Source: Pochonia chlamydosporia 170
Lineage: Eukaryota > Ascomycota > Sordariomycetes > Hypocreales > Clavicipitaceae
Direction of reading: 5' to 3'
Assembly: GCF_001653235.2 (NCBI RefSeq)
Contig: NC_035792.1
Span: 5,146,001 to 5,210,000 of the forward strand
DNA length: 64,000 nucleotides
In this document: positions 1 through 11,540 of the stretch, piece by piece
Layout: each line of letters opens with the position of its first letter
Position numbering within the stretch: the stretch's first letter is position 1
The notes under the pieces: generated by a model
Told to the model about the DNA's origin: nothing
The model's database searches: none
Seen by the model: only the letters and a program-made list of their open reading frames with translations
Position numbers and translations under genes: made by a program

Positions 1-326
1 ATTTTGCAACCATGCCAATAACCCTAGGCGCCTAGTCAGGTAGTAGATGTCTCCTTACAAGTGATACCCTCCAATCGTATTTGATTACTTCGACACCCTC
101 TCATTATTTCTAAAATTGAACTTCCCCTTACAAGATTGTGGCTGGATGGCAGAAGCGGTTATCATAACCCATTGGAGTTTGCTTCACCAATCACTAGCGT
201 TGCCTACGATAACAATTCCTTGAGGATGCAAAACAGCAAAGCGGCTATTAAATATAGAATTCACACCGAACAGATGATGGTCCCACAACTGGCCGCCTTG
301 ACGTAGAGAACCACGATGGCAGAATC
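1..326. other. Non-coding, nothing recognised
   Basis: I see no gene, repeat or RNA structure here. It is the 3' flank of the small gene that begins at 713 on the minus strand. Confidence 0.5.
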
Positions 327-713
327 TCAGACTGAATTCCGTCGAGGCTTCCCTGTGACAACCCCTGCAGTAATGGTTTTGTCGTTAGAATTTGGCCCTG
401 GGTTATGACTGTGCTCCTCTTTTGGTGTATTCCAAGGAGTGCATGGAGTGGTTGGCGTGGTGGGCGGTTTCGGGGTCTCAGCAGTGTCGCATTCTTCCAC
501 ATCCTCATCCCAGTCAGTGAAGCCCAAGAGAGTCAACATCAACTCATTATCCAGGCTCAATCGCTTTACCTCGGCGGCAACTTCTTTAAACGCTGCTTGA
601 AAGTACCTCAAGTCGCCATACACAGCTCTCAGTGATGTGCCAGTGGTCTCCAAATGCAGTCTGCAGTTGCTGAGCTGCACTCGGAGGACCGTCTCGTCCA
701 AGCTGTTTGACAT
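327..713 (-). CDS. Small coiled-coil protein (128 aa), unknown function
   Basis: I do not recognise the family. The first ~60 residues are amphipathic and helical (LRVQLSNCRLHLETT, then FKEVAAEVKRLSLDNELM) and look like one coiled coil. The rest is a disordered Pro/Thr/Asn-rich tail with a short acidic patch (DWDEDVEECD). No signal peptide or membrane segment is seen. An AT-rich AGATAAATAG stretch lies about 55-65 bp before the ATG. The design (single exon, ~80-130 aa, one helix plus a disordered tail) recurs at 17.0, 25.1, 25.6, 27.6, 28.1 and 28.9 kb, so I take it as a real gene of that group. A chance open frame remains possible. Confidence 0.5.
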   Translation of the reverse strand: MSNSLDETVLRVQLSNCRLHLETTGTSLRAVYGDLRYFQAAFKEVAAEVKRLSLDNELMLTLLGFTDWDEDVEECDTAETPKPPTTPTTPCTPWNTPKEEHSHNPGPNSNDKTITAGVVTGKPRRNSV

Positions 714-937
714 GATGGCTACGCTTATTGTTGGCCTACCAAAACAGGAGGGAGTATCGGGTTTGTTGTGCTATTTATCTTCTCGTAGAACTTCTACAAA
801 ATGGCGTGGAGTTAATCCGCTTGACTAAATGAGCAGCCAGTAGAGTTCGCGACTCCGAGCTATTCGCCGAGCAGCATTGGAAAATCTATAATTAACAGCG
901 CATCAAAAATAACCTAAGTGTACAAAACAAGGAGTAC

Positions 938-1558
938 CTATGACTGTGCAAGCCTGGCTGAGCGCCTCAACTGCTCTGGGCGAGGCACACCCCTCTTTCT
1001 TTTTTTAGGTTCTTCTTCTAGCCAAGGGGCTGCATCAATCACATCTGGCCCGGCGCTTACACAGACGGGCTCATTAAATCCAGAGATTCTATCGTATGGA
1101 AGGGGGGTGGTAACGCGAATTTCCACATCACCCGAACCAGGTAGATTGTGGATCGCCCTTGGGCTTCGTGGCCCATGAATAGAAACAGTTTCAGTTCGGA
1201 GTGTCGCCCCATGCAAGATGTCGTCCCTGATGACTGCGTACATGTTCTTGTCAATCTTAATGACAACATGAGAATCTTCTTCCTTTGGTACCCAAAGAGT
1301 ATTCCAGATTTCTGGGAAGTATGTCTCCCCAAAGAAAGGCTGGAGATGAAATCGCATTTGCCAATGCAAGTCTTCGCCCGGGGTGCATGGGACAGACTGG
1401 AGTTCGCGATTGAGAGAGCTAAACCATTCATCTATCATGCCTGACTGGTCGGAATATCCCTCAAAGGAGTTTTGCGGATGCTCCACGCATTTGAACTCCA
1501 CGAATATGCCCTCAATGGGTTGGTCATATAGCGTGCTTAGCTGACAAGAGATCGTCAT
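938..1558 (-). CDS. Transthyretin/HIUase-fold-like protein with basic nuclear-signal tail (206 aa)
   Basis: The start MTISCQLSTLYDQPIEGIFV, then a turn (YSDQSGMIDEW) and a later block RFHLQPFFGETYFPEIW with WVPKEEDSHVVI, follow the strand order of transthyretin-like/5-hydroxyisourate hydrolase domains (strand, G-x-P turn, DxxG turn, YFP-x-I, H-x-V). The His/Arg catalytic residues and the C-terminal YRGS motif of the enzyme are not seen, so a binding rather than enzymatic role is likely. The C-terminus carries KKRKR (about residue 185) and RRSARLA, a probable nuclear localisation signal. A TATATAA-type box lies ~95 bp upstream. The fold assignment is my pattern match only; an unrelated beta-sandwich is the main alternative. 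Confidence 0.5.
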   Translation of the reverse strand: MTISCQLSTLYDQPIEGIFVEFKCVEHPQNSFEGYSDQSGMIDEWFSSLNRELQSVPCTPGEDLHWQMRFHLQPFFGETYFPEIWNTLWVPKEEDSHVVIKIDKNMYAVIRDDILHGATLRTETVSIHGPRSPRAIHNLPGSGDVEIRVTTPLPYDRISGFNEPVCVSAGPDVIDAAPWLEEEPKKRKRGVPRPEQLRRSARLAQS

Positions 1559-2304
1559 CTTGGATGGGTTTATTTGAGGGAGCCTGAGGGAATCAGTAGA
1601 GGCAATGCAGTGGTGGTATGAATCAGGTTTTCACTCGGCTCCTCAGCCTTCTTATATCCCCTTGATTCGTTGGTACACATTTGAAAACTCAACTCCTGGA
1701 ATCTGGTTCTATGTTTCCTTCAAATCTGTCACCGGGACCAACACAAGAACTTGAAAATGAGAACTAGGGCCCGCGAATCAAGGCTGAGAAAGATGGTAAC
1801 TTGCCATTGACACTGAAGTGTATAAATTTTCGAGGCTTTCTGTTGGTGCAGCGCTGAGCCACCGGGCACACCGATGCCAGTTCTCTTTGTCGACGTCCGT
1901 GTCCATACTTGTGCGCTTCCCCAAGCAGGCATCCTTGCACGCAGACACGCACACTCCCTGCCCATTGAGCCTTAACCAAGAAACATCAGACAAGCTGACC
2001 ACGGAGCCGAGTGAGCGTTCTCACATTGGAACAGGAGGATGAGAACAGGCTGAGTTTGGCAAGAGCATGGTTGGCATGGACCCAAATCTGTTGGCAAACA
2101 TGAAGGAGTGTGCAATACGTCGCACAAACACAGATCCTTCATCTTAATTCGAAGAGTAGCCAATCTGGGAGTGGTGATTCCTGATTCGACCAATCATAAC
2201 CTGGACATCCTTCAAGGTTAGTTTAGTTCGTGCCTCAGCCAAAGGACTGGCCAATGAGGGCTCTGCCTTCGAAGATCTGATTGGCAGATGCCAGCTATTC
2301 CAAA

Positions 2305-2369
2305 ATGTAATTGGCTGAACCAGACAGTCGGGCCGCTCGATGCAACCTCATAAGTTTTCTCTTTCCTCC
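2305..2369 (+). repeat. Diverged direct repeat, copy 1
   Basis: Begins TGTAATTGGCTGAACC, contains GTCGGGCCG and ends CTCTTTCCTCC. The same order recurs at 3649-3711. Weaker similarity (CCAATTGG followed by ATCGGCC) continues downstream in both copies. Confidence 0.6.
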
Positions 2370-3648
2370 CCCCCTCCCCCCCCTTCCCCGGCCGCCCGTT
2401 TGCGTACCTAAACGCAATACTCAAATGGCATGAAGATACATAAAACGAGGCAGATTTCACATTGTGGCCGGATGCGCCCGGCGAGTGATGACCTTCTCCC
2501 AATTGGTCAATGTACCATCTGCGAACCGTCAATTGTAGTTCGGCTTGGTAGAATCGGCCGATGTAACATTCATTTACCCGTATTTGCGATCGTCAGACTG
2601 TGAATGATTGGCGTTGCAAGAAAGCCGATCTTTGCCGCATAGTGGGGTCCTGCAGGCAACAAGCATGGGACATAGTCCATTGGCTGGCCGAGCCGCCCAT
2701 GGCGTTGCCGCCTGGCATATCGGACTTATGGGCATCCCAGCCACACCTCCATCCAGCTTGCGATCCTTCCCCTTTTGGTCTTGACCCTGCTGGCAAAGGT
2801 CTGCCACCCGGCCCCGAAGAAGTACAGGGATACACAGTGCAGAACAAGGCCGTAGGGCTGCAGGACCCAGTTGAATATATGTCCAAGTCCAAGTCATCCA
2901 GATGGACCTCAATCATTTAGCCTGTGGCCTGTCCCAAGCTACCCGGATCCTTTTTGGTGTAGAAACCGGCATTCAATAGTTTGACCATTCAACGTCGTAG
3001 GCCATCAATATGAAGCGACAGCACAAGGGGTTTATTTTAAGTACGCCAGTCTGAACCACACCGGATATACTGTAGATGCAGTCACATAGCAGAATAAGGA
3101 AGTTACCCCAATAGTTCCTCATGTTAAGAACCGATGCGCCTGGTAGCTTGTGATCCAATCGTATACACCTGCACCGCTCATTGGACGGTGCGGACTGGGC
3201 GACCGATGAAATGGTGTGGCAGACATCCTCTGAAGCCAGGCAGTCATGGCTTTGCCGCGCGGCTTAGCAAGTGTACGAAAAAAAAACAAAAGCGGGTCAC
3301 AAAAGTTAGTCCAGTTTAGAGACCAGACCACACAGTTCATCGCAATTAGGCCGATTAACATGAATCATCGTCCTTACCACAGTTGGGTGGCAGGGTAAGG
3401 CTGAGCGAATCGCAAAAATGCAGAAGGTATCACTGCATTTCTCCAGGCAGTTAGGTGGTATCACCTGCAAGGTTGCATTGTTAGCTTCATATTGCTACTT
3501 GCGAGAGCTCCACGATCGTAAAATTGTTTTGAGTAAGCTCTGACCAAGACATAGGTACGTGTGACGTTGACAGGGCGCTGGAGGCTTCATCACCAATAGC
3601 GTAGGACCACAATATGCCTCAAACATCCCTGTAATGCACCGCCCTAAC

Positions 3649-3711
3649 GTAATTGGCTGAACCAAACCGTCGGGCCGTCCCGTGTAACCACATGAGTTGT
3701 CTCTTTCCTCC
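3649..3711 (+). repeat. Diverged direct repeat, copy 2
   Basis: Shares CGTAATTGGCTGAACC, GTCGGGCCG and CTCTTTCCTCC with copy 1 at 2305-2369, in the same order and orientation. Confidence 0.6.
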
Positions 3712-5853
3712 ACTAAACCCCCCTGTTCGCTCTGGCTTTTGGCTCGCTTGAGTATCGAGCGGACTCGCTGTGAGTAGCGGTTCATGGTTAGCAAACAGAC
3801 GGACTTCGGCCGAATGTGAGCCACGGTGAGATTGGTGGATACGTGGAGCGGAGCCAAAATTGATGACTCATTTCCAATTGGCCATCATAATCGGCCTTGT
3901 GAGAGACATATGAGCAGAGGGATAGCTCAAGGGTGGAGGAAGGTGTATTTAACCGTGACGCAGGGAAGATGCGACCGTTAAAGCGTCCCAACCCGCTTAA
4001 AATAATATGCTCTTGTCAAAATGTACCTCACCAGAACGGTAAGGTCTCCGTTCTGGCTTGACATGGGTGGCATCTGGTGAATCGGACGAGGCCCCTAACT
4101 TGATGGGTGACATAGCCGCCCAGTGTGTAGAAGGTTGGGTTTGACCATTCCCAAACTGCACAGCCCCTAAGTAACACTGGAAGGCAGGTTGTGCGATATG
4201 CCACTGGAGTTGCGGAGCCCGGATGAGTCTGAACTGTAGCCCAGGACTTTATCCAATGGGCTGGCTTCCCACCGCCAATGATTTCGCAATACATTACCTG
4301 ATACCGGTACCATTAGGCATGATGGAACGGAACGGCGAAGATTTGTGCATCTTCAACATCGCTATCTTGTTGTCCGGTACAGCCAGCCGAAGACCGAAGT
4401 GTCCGATTATCGAAATTGGAAATCTCCAAGAACAAATGCTACCTGGTTTGCTGGCGATGTGATGGGGGCGCTGGAGCGATCATCGCGTGGCATGATCGAT
4501 CATCTTCATTCATCCGTCCGCCAGTCAGGGGTTTACCGACGCAGGAGACCAGTTCGGACGGCTGTTGGCAATCAAAGCCCAGAAGTGGCGAGTCACCAAC
4601 CAAGAACGGTCCAAACATCCGGACAAATTCCGGTAAACCGGCTTCAGCCGTTGGCGTTCCACACTCGTTTATTCTTAAGGCACTGGTAATTCAATTTATC
4701 CGGTGCACTTCTGTCGAGCGCCGAGTGACAGGACTACAACTTTGATTTTCACAGCCCCACTCCATATTTAAGCAACGGCATGGATCCGACACTCTAGCGA
4801 AGTCTTGCGGCTGTGTTCTCCAGGATCTAGTCGGGGATAACGGAACCGGCACTGACGTGGAAGTCAAAACTTGGACCGGTCCCTCGTGAAGCCACACTGC
4901 ATGTCGCCGAATACGGACAAATATGGAATTAGCCTTGTGGACTTCTAATTGTTGTGATTGGTACAAGGAGTACATATCCGCCTTCCCGAGTCATGCACGT
5001 CTCCCCAGGTGTTTGGCGCGTCGTCATGGGATGCCATATCCGCGGATGCCGCCATGTTCATCACCAGAATTGGTTAGAGGGGTGTGGATCGGAATTGCCC
5101 CTTGTGCAAATAAGCCACTTGATCAAACTCAATGAACTACCAACTATTTGCCAGTTTCGAGATTACCTGTCCCTGTCACTGTTGCAAGTCCTTCTTCCAA
5201 ATGATTTAGGCAGCGATGTGACAACACCTGCTGGTTTGCATATGTTAATGTTTCCACGACTCCCGGTTTGCCAATCAGAGGGAATGCAAAGCGAGAATCC
5301 CTGTCTCGGCGACCTACCGGCGTCACTCCTGATACAACTCGACACGTTGGAAAGGGCTTCCTCATGTTCTCTGATCATCAAGGTAAATTTCCCAGTTTTT
5401 GCGACTCCTCGCATGACTGATTGAGGGGCTGCGCATGCAATACTTGTTGGTTCGCTCTCAGAGTACTATTGCAAAACTGACCAGAGATGACCCCGGTGTT
5501 GAAAGTTGCAAAGCTACATTTATAGGTCAGAGGCTCCCTATAATGGTCTAAGTGACGCATCTGTAGCACAATGAACCAAAAGTGCCGCAACCAAAATCAC
5601 AAATGAATAATGGGGAACTCGCAGCCTCTGTTGTGAATACTCTGCATGCTTATTCGCACCTAATAAAGGACAGCCTTATTAGCGACACGATTTTCCTGCA
5701 GCCAAATCGTCATCCATCCGCTCTTTTCAGTTCCCAATCAGCACAAATATATTGGCATCTACAGTTCAGTCCCCATTGGAATCAGCCACATTCCCCTGAT
5801 TTCGCATCTTTTGGTCATTCTACGATCCACCTATATATTATTCTGGAAATATT

Positions 5854-6240
5854 GTGAAAATGTGTTTCTTTGAGCAAACCGTTTGGTCTTGTGGTTATTG
5901 GAGATGGGGAGCGTTTCGCGGCCGCTGCTATAAGGAGCATCTAATAGGTGAAACCTGTGGGCTGAAACTTGTATATGAAGCCAGGTACAGAACAATGCCT
6001 TGTGGCCTTTGTAGCAGCATCGCCAAAAAATCTCACATGTTGGCAAAAAAGGCTGCAGCCGTCGACAGGTGGCAAAAACAACGGCTTTATCCTGCCACGG
6101 TTGAGAGAACCCAGGGGGAGATAACTACCCTACAGAAACAAATACTGAGGCTGGTCCAACGGCACAAGGCTATGGCTGGGGGGGAAGAGGGGGGGGGGGG
6201 GGGGACAACAGGGTTCGGTAACAAATTTACCCGTTCGTGA
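5854..6240 (+). pseudogene. Module copy 1: short coiled-coil gene, probably decayed
   Basis: Encodes LKLVYEARYRTMPCG, then an Ala/Lys-rich helix and a second helix (QGEITTLQKQILRLVQ). A homologue lies at 11236-11540: LVYEARYR pairs with LVYGVKYR, and HMLAKKAAA with RLMAKRRPQ. Both copies sit a few hundred bp from a C2H2 gene on the opposite strand, so the pair is a duplicated module. This copy ends in a 16-bp poly-G run (6189-6204) that codes for a glycine tract and shows frame instability. The N-terminus does not match copy 2, so the start is uncertain. Function unknown. Confidence 0.5.
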
Positions 6241-6554
6241 GGTCGAGCAACTTCGCAAGGCAAATGCACTATTAAGCAAGTAGCGCAGGGCTGGAAGAGC
6301 GCGCTTACGTCAAGGCGGCAGCATGCTATTGCTGAGGGACAAGCTCTTCACGATCAGAATGGCGTGGAAGAGCAGATAAGGCAATAAGAACGCCGAACAA
6401 GGGGCCAGACACCGAGAGATGAAACGAAGATTCGGCAATGTGGTGTCTGCGGCAAGCCTGGTCATATTGCACGAATTGTCAGATTGATGTGGGGGCATTT
6501 AATGAAGACAGCAGCAATGAAAATTAATTGATTCCCTGTGTTGTGGTTGTTTTT

Positions 6555-6975
6555 TTATGTAATGTTTACCAGTAGGTGGTTTGGGGTGGTCCGCTCGCTA
6601 TGCACCCACGTTATGCCTACCAGCAATTTGCAGTTTGGGCAATGGCTCATTTCATGACTGCTTTCAATCCTTTGAAGGCATTTGGAGCAACGCCACCACT
6701 GCGCAATGTCGTCGTGGTCGGCAGTCGATGCCATATTTCTCGCATCCCCCCTCCTCCGTACGTTTTCCTTGTGTGCTCGGCTCAGATGGCGGCGCAACGC
6801 ATCAAAACGATCAAAAGGGGCTGCATTACGCTTACAATGTTCGTAGTCGCAGAAGTAGACGCCATAGCGCCGACATGTGAGGTGGCTGAGGTGTACACGC
6901 TGATAATGTTGACTCAGTCCAATGTGCGTATCGAATGCTTCAGCAACGCAGTTTGGGTAAAGACAGACCAGGGGT
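6555..6975 (-). pseudogene. Module copy 1: C2H2-type zinc-finger protein lacking its start codon
   Basis: Reads VCLYPNC...FDTHIGLSQHY, then FCDYEHCKRN...LRRHLSRAH, then WWRCSKCLQRI and HCPNCKL. The same arrangement of two C2H2-like fingers and a CxxC...CxxC finger occurs at 12198-12647. The frame is open throughout, but where copy 2 has Met before VCLY this copy has Leu (CTG), and I find no ATG upstream in frame. A GTAGGC donor-like site follows CKLL at the same position as a donor in copy 2. I read it as a decayed paralogue that lost its start; a missed upstream exon is the alternative. Confidence 0.6.
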
Positions 6976-7040
6976 ATCTCACTTTCGCTGTTCAGCTCTG
7001 TGGAAAATCCTATGCAATTTTAGCCCGAACGAACGATTGA

Positions 7041-7860
7041 AGGGGAACTACCAAGGAATAATGGACTTGCCTTGTGCTGTGGTAGGTACCATTTCTCCCA
7101 TATTCATCTTCGATTGGGGACTTCTTCGTCTTGTGTGGCGGACAGCCCCGCGGGGCCTACAGCGAGTTTTTGAACTCGTGGAGAGATGGCTCTTCTCCGC
7201 TTCATGTGGTGTGGTGTAGTGTTGGTGGTGGTTGTGGCTCGCAAGACGACACAGCGTACGACGCATGGCTGCTAGCATTCGGGACGGTACCTCGCAAGAT
7301 TGTGCCTTACGAGGAGAAATGCAGGCCTGAAAGAGCCGGAGGTTGTGTGGGCTATGTGCTTGTAGACGCAGATTGCACCCTGGCGTAACGAAAATAGCAG
7401 CATTTGCAAAATCTGACGATACTGGGGAAGTCTTTTTGTATTAGACATCGAGCACCCATTCTTACTGGACAGTCCTGACCTAGGGGTGTGTAGAGTTTTA
7501 GTAGACTCCATCACCAATCGTCCTCAGTATTGCCATTTTTATCGCTGGCGGTACCAACAGCCTACCGCCTTGGCCCAGCCTTGTCTCCAGGATAGGTGAG
7601 GCGGTTAATTGCGTTCTGTCATTCGCCCAGCTTCTTGGCATGGAAACTTCATGAATAGTTGGGCCGCGGATCTATTATATTTGAAGCACAGTTGCTAATC
7701 AAAATTCATGAGGTGACCTGGTGACGAAGGCAAGAAATCTCCCATATTGCTCAACCATTAACACGTTCGAGATCTATTGCTCTTTCTCGTTTTTATTTCA
7801 TCCTACGCAGCACCAATATATTTACCAAGACGGTTTTGGGGTTCCCCAAGTTCGGACAAC
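7041..7860. other. Non-coding spacer before the 2EXR gene
   Basis: No gene or repeat recognised. It presumably holds the promoter of the 2EXR gene. A CAATATATTTACC stretch (~7810) is the only TATA-like sequence close to its start. Confidence 0.4.
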
Positions 7861-8844
7861 ATGCTGCTACAGTCATTTCCACAGTTTCCCCGTCTGCCGC
7901 CCGAGCTTCGCTGCTATATTTGGCGCCTGGCTCTCCAACAACCCCGTGTACATCGTCTGCGTATCGCCAACGACCCCGAGAAACCTTTCGCACTCCAGCC
8001 AACCGAAACACTCCCTCGCTCCACAATCTCCACCCGGACCATTCTTGCAACATGCAAAGAGTCCCGAATAGAGGCATTGCGCGCAGTGCCGCACATCCTG
8101 CCTCTTGGAGACTCTATGTTACATTTCAATGGTTCTGAGGATGTTTTCTGTCTTGTGAAGGTGAATCTAGATGTGCTTGACGCGGCGAATATGGCGTTTT
8201 CGAAGTACAGTGCTCCTGAGCTAGGTGACGGGAATGGGACAAGTGGTACTGATACACCGGACGGTCTGGATTGGGTTCAGCGCGTGACTAAGCTGGCATT
8301 GGAGGTACGAAACACATCTTTTTATCGCGACCTTGGTTTCACCTTGGCTGGCGATGTAATCCGAAACCATGTACCAAGGCTTATGGCTGCATTTCCAAAA
8401 CTGAAATTCTTTTTCTTGGTGACCTTGCCGTCGCCAGATGATATGACGACGGTAAAATGTCCTGGTGATCTCCTGGCAGCTTATATGCCTAGCGAGACAG
8501 AACAAGATGAGGACGAAGACGACGAAGAAAATGATGACGACGATGAAGACATTGAAGATGGTGAGGATGAGGATCTCTATGGTAGTGACTGGATTCGAGG
8601 TGAGGGCGGTATCAGTGACTGGTACCGCTGGGTACCACGTCGTACCAAATGGGACTATTCAAATGAGATAGTAAAAGCACACTTTGACGAAGTGATATCG
8701 AGTCAGGGGGGTCTCCATGCCGCATTGACGCGTCCTGACGACACACTAGGTTTATCAATGAAGGAGAGGCAGGTGCTGAGATCGGTGCAGGTTCGTGTGA
8801 TGATACATTTTAGGGAGGGCGTCGAGCCACCGCACGAGCTCTAG
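7861..8844 (+). CDS. 2EXR-domain protein
   Basis: The protein (328 aa from ATG 7861) opens with FPQFPRLPPELRCYIW followed by PRVHRL, the signature of the fungal 2EXR domain, at about residues 6-33. It continues with RTILATCKESRIEAL, also typical of the family. The reading frame is open further upstream, but the domain starts five residues after this ATG, which decides the start. A long Asp/Glu tract lies at about residues 215-245 (coded near 8500-8570). No signal peptide or membrane segment. 2EXR proteins are abundant in Pezizomycotina and their function is unknown. No intron is needed and the frame is intact. Confidence 0.85.
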   Translation: MLLQSFPQFPRLPPELRCYIWRLALQQPRVHRLRIANDPEKPFALQPTETLPRSTISTRTILATCKESRIEALRAVPHILPLGDSMLHFNGSEDVFCLVKVNLDVLDAANMAFSKYSAPELGDGNGTSGTDTPDGLDWVQRVTKLALEVRNTSFYRDLGFTLAGDVIRNHVPRLMAAFPKLKFFFLVTLPSPDDMTTVKCPGDLLAAYMPSETEQDEDEDDEENDDDDEDIEDGEDEDLYGSDWIRGEGGISDWYRWVPRRTKWDYSNEIVKAHFDEVISSQGGLHAALTRPDDTLGLSMKERQVLRSVQVRVMIHFREGVEPPHEL

Positions 8845-11235
8845 TAACTTGAGTGAAATTATCGCTTCTTTTCGCTACAGAAATGGTCATATAGTATATG
8901 CTGCAGCGTATATATGATGGTGCGACTGTTGCCCAGTACTGAGTCGAAGGAACAAAGCAATAGCGCCGAAATTCCAAGGCATATGTCAGGACTTCTCAGC
9001 CTATTACTCTTCTCGTGCACCAGATGAACAGTGTAGTTGATCAAAATGGCAACTTGCACTCGACACTTGGTCTGGAGCAGACACAGTATAATGATATTTG
9101 CAACTTTTACCCACGACTACAAGAAAGATTGGCCTTTGGGCTGAAGGGTCCATTTGTGGCAGCGTGCATGGCGAACATCCCGTCAAATATTTTCTTTACT
9201 TTAATGGCCACTGACAGCACGATGGTGTGGATCTTCCTGGGATCAGAGGAGCTGGACGTATTTGCAGGTGCCTGCGGCGAAAGAGGTAAGCGGCTAACAA
9301 CGCACGACATTGCCGCCCAATAGGGAGACGATTCTCCACATTTGATCTGTCCATATTTATCCCTGCCTTGGCTTGGTCTCGGATCTGCACTCTGGTCGCC
9401 CGGTCAAGCCGCCAAAAGGTTCTGCATGTCATGCTTGAACGACTCTGGGATTGGCGACCAGTGAGGGATGCCTTAACAAGGTCAAACCAAGAGTTTGAAC
9501 TAAGGCTGCTGCCTCTGAAAATTCCTCCTTCCACTTTAGGCAGCCAGGTTACAACGCCTACTTTGTTCCAACTAACAAGATCATGGATACGAGCATCCCT
9601 GTTTGTCCAGAATTATAATTTTGGCGCGCGCTTCAGCAAGCATATGATGTAATATGTGACATAAATTCACGAAGAGGGCATTACAGTACAGACTTGGGTT
9701 AACAGTCATACTTGGTTGTGCCAGGCCCCACCAGATTCCCGACACACCCTTTGTCTCAAAATGTCAACGAGTACTGGTACTTTGACGACACCGTAGTCCC
9801 TAGACTTCTCCCAGCCAATCGACAACAGCCATTTCACGCCCACCCACAGGTTTGAACAAACCAGCATGCCCCACTCTCCGGCTTGCATCAAGAGGAGCCT
9901 CCATCGAGACCCCAGTCATTTTTCTCCTGCGGGAACCGGCGGCCGCCAATATGTGCATCTCAAACTCTATTCTAATTGGTAAATTTACGACAAAAGGCTG
10001 CCCAGTTTCAACTTTTATCTGTGCTTGGGGTGGTTCCAATAGGAATAAGATGGTTGCAGGGATAACCTAATGCATCTTTCAATTAGCAATTGACAATCTC
10101 TACCAACCTGTCCTCCTAGCGTGTCATCCTGACAGCTTGAAGAGCGGCATCAGGGCATCATAACAGTCGCATCGTGATCGACACATTGTGCCTGCACCCG
10201 CTTTGTCTTGCAGAAAGCGGCGCTATTGCAAACAAGCTATCGGCAGGATAAGCTAGCATGATTTTAGCCGCCGGGCGTCAGCACCCTCCATCATGCACCA
10301 CCTCCACCCCGCTAATTCAGTTGACGACAAGGAATTTTATCCCTGTAGCACGCCTTTCTCGTGAATGAAGTACGAAGCAGCCTTTTGTGTCACCTGGCCG
10401 TTCGGAAGGCAAGTTTTCTGACACATTCACACAGACGGCTGCAACGCAGGCGGGTGTGAACACTGCCCCTTTACCCACGCGTTTTGTTGGCAAGTTTAGG
10501 GCCTACAGACTGTAAGTCACTTCGCCCGTGTGCTGAGAGTGGCACAAGGAACATGCGGATCATACGATCCGATTGACGAATCGGATGGCTCCGAAGCCAA
10601 CAATGACAGCCGCCTGGCTCGCCAGTGGTCTAACGGTTGCGCTGTGTAATCAATCGTCCTTGTGCATTTGATCTGGCACATGAATGTATCAAGGGCTAGT
10701 GACTAATTGGTGGCCAGTCAGGTTGTAAAGTCATCATATGCCATTACATATTGCAAATGTATTTATTGTCGAAACTAACAATAGACAATATAATACAAAG
10801 TATCTGCGCCTAACTACGATCATGTGTGGTGAATATTCAATGTACCCCTACTTTTACCCGTGGCTGGAAACTAATGAGAGCATACAGAAACGAATGAGCT
10901 TTGTGGTGAATGTCCATTTCAGGCTCAATGCATGACCCCCTGCATGCTGACTGGATCGGAAATGACATGGTCAACTGGCTTGACATTCTTGCAGGCAAGC
11001 TACGGACAGGCTGTCTTGGGCATGCTTTGCCGCCCGGGTGCACCAGTCCCCAGTGACAAAATAATCTACTCCTGCAACAAATCCCTGTCATGGGGTTCGG
11101 TGGCGGGTCTGCACTCATCACCACGCAGCCCCCAAAAGAGGTACAAGAAAGTTGAGTTGGTAGTGCGACATGGCGTAAGGCTTGGAAGCCGGGGCGTGAC
11201 ATGAAGGCCACTTTCACAAGACAATACTAAAGAAG
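8845..11235. other. Gene-poor spacer with one copy of a dispersed repeat
   Basis: No supported gene. It contains copy 1 of a ~300-400 bp dispersed repeat (9592-9950). Short open frames on both strands lack motifs. Confidence 0.5.
9592..9950 (+). repeat. Dispersed intergenic repeat, copy 1
   Basis: Landmarks in order: GCATCCCTG, TTTTGGCGCGCGCTTCA, TATGTGACA, CAGGCCCCA, CCCTTTGTC, AATGTCAACG, and AGAGGAGCCTCCATCGAGA. The same series recurs at 13262-13640 and 16636-16900 in the same orientation, diverged by many substitutions and indels. It does not look protein-coding. Confidence 0.65.
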
Positions 11236-11540
11236 ATGTCCAATGCTCGGCCCATCACTCAGAACCACGGAGCCGGACCAATAGGAGAGTCTGGTAAACA
11301 TGAAAAACTTGTATATGGAGTCAAGTACAGAATAGAACCTGGTGATATCTGCAAGAGCATTGTTGGAAAGACTCGATTAATGGCCAAAAGGCGCCCGCAG
11401 ATGTTCACAGATGGCTAGGACCACGGCTTTACCCGGCAACTGTTGAAAAAACGGAGGTGGAGATAGCTATCTTACGGAGACAACTATCAAGACTATTCCA
11501 GTCACACAAATTTATAGATAGAGGAGAGAAGAGCGTTATT
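11236..11540 (+). pseudogene. Module copy 2: short coiled-coil gene, interrupted
   Basis: Starts MSNARPITQNHGAGPIGESG and continues EKLVYGVKYRIEPGDICKS, matching copy 1 at about 5.96 kb. The frame stops at 11416 (TAG), but homology to the second helix of copy 1 goes on in another frame up to about 11520, including a CACGGCTTTACCCGGCAAC block aligned with ACGGCTTTATCCTGCCAC. So this copy is truncated, or an unrecognised intron restores it. It faces the zinc-finger gene at 12198-12647. Confidence 0.5.

Larger units (their letters stand above)
1559..5853. other. Long gene-poor stretch with diverged repeats
   Basis: About 4.3 kb without a convincing gene. Open frames of 60-150 codons occur on both strands, but none shows a recognisable motif and several overlap each other. 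A diverged direct repeat pair (2305-2369 and 3649-3711) and poly-C runs near 2369-2395 are the only structure I see. It may be decayed mobile DNA. Confidence 0.5.

Noticed and set aside
2574..2920. Overlapping ~110-codon frames on both strands
   Set aside because: No motif, Pro/Trp/Cys-rich out-of-frame look, and no promoter or intron signals.
7777..7860. Upstream extension of the 2EXR gene starting at 7777
   Set aside because: The 2EXR signature begins a few residues after ATG 7861; the extension looks like leader sequence and has no family match.
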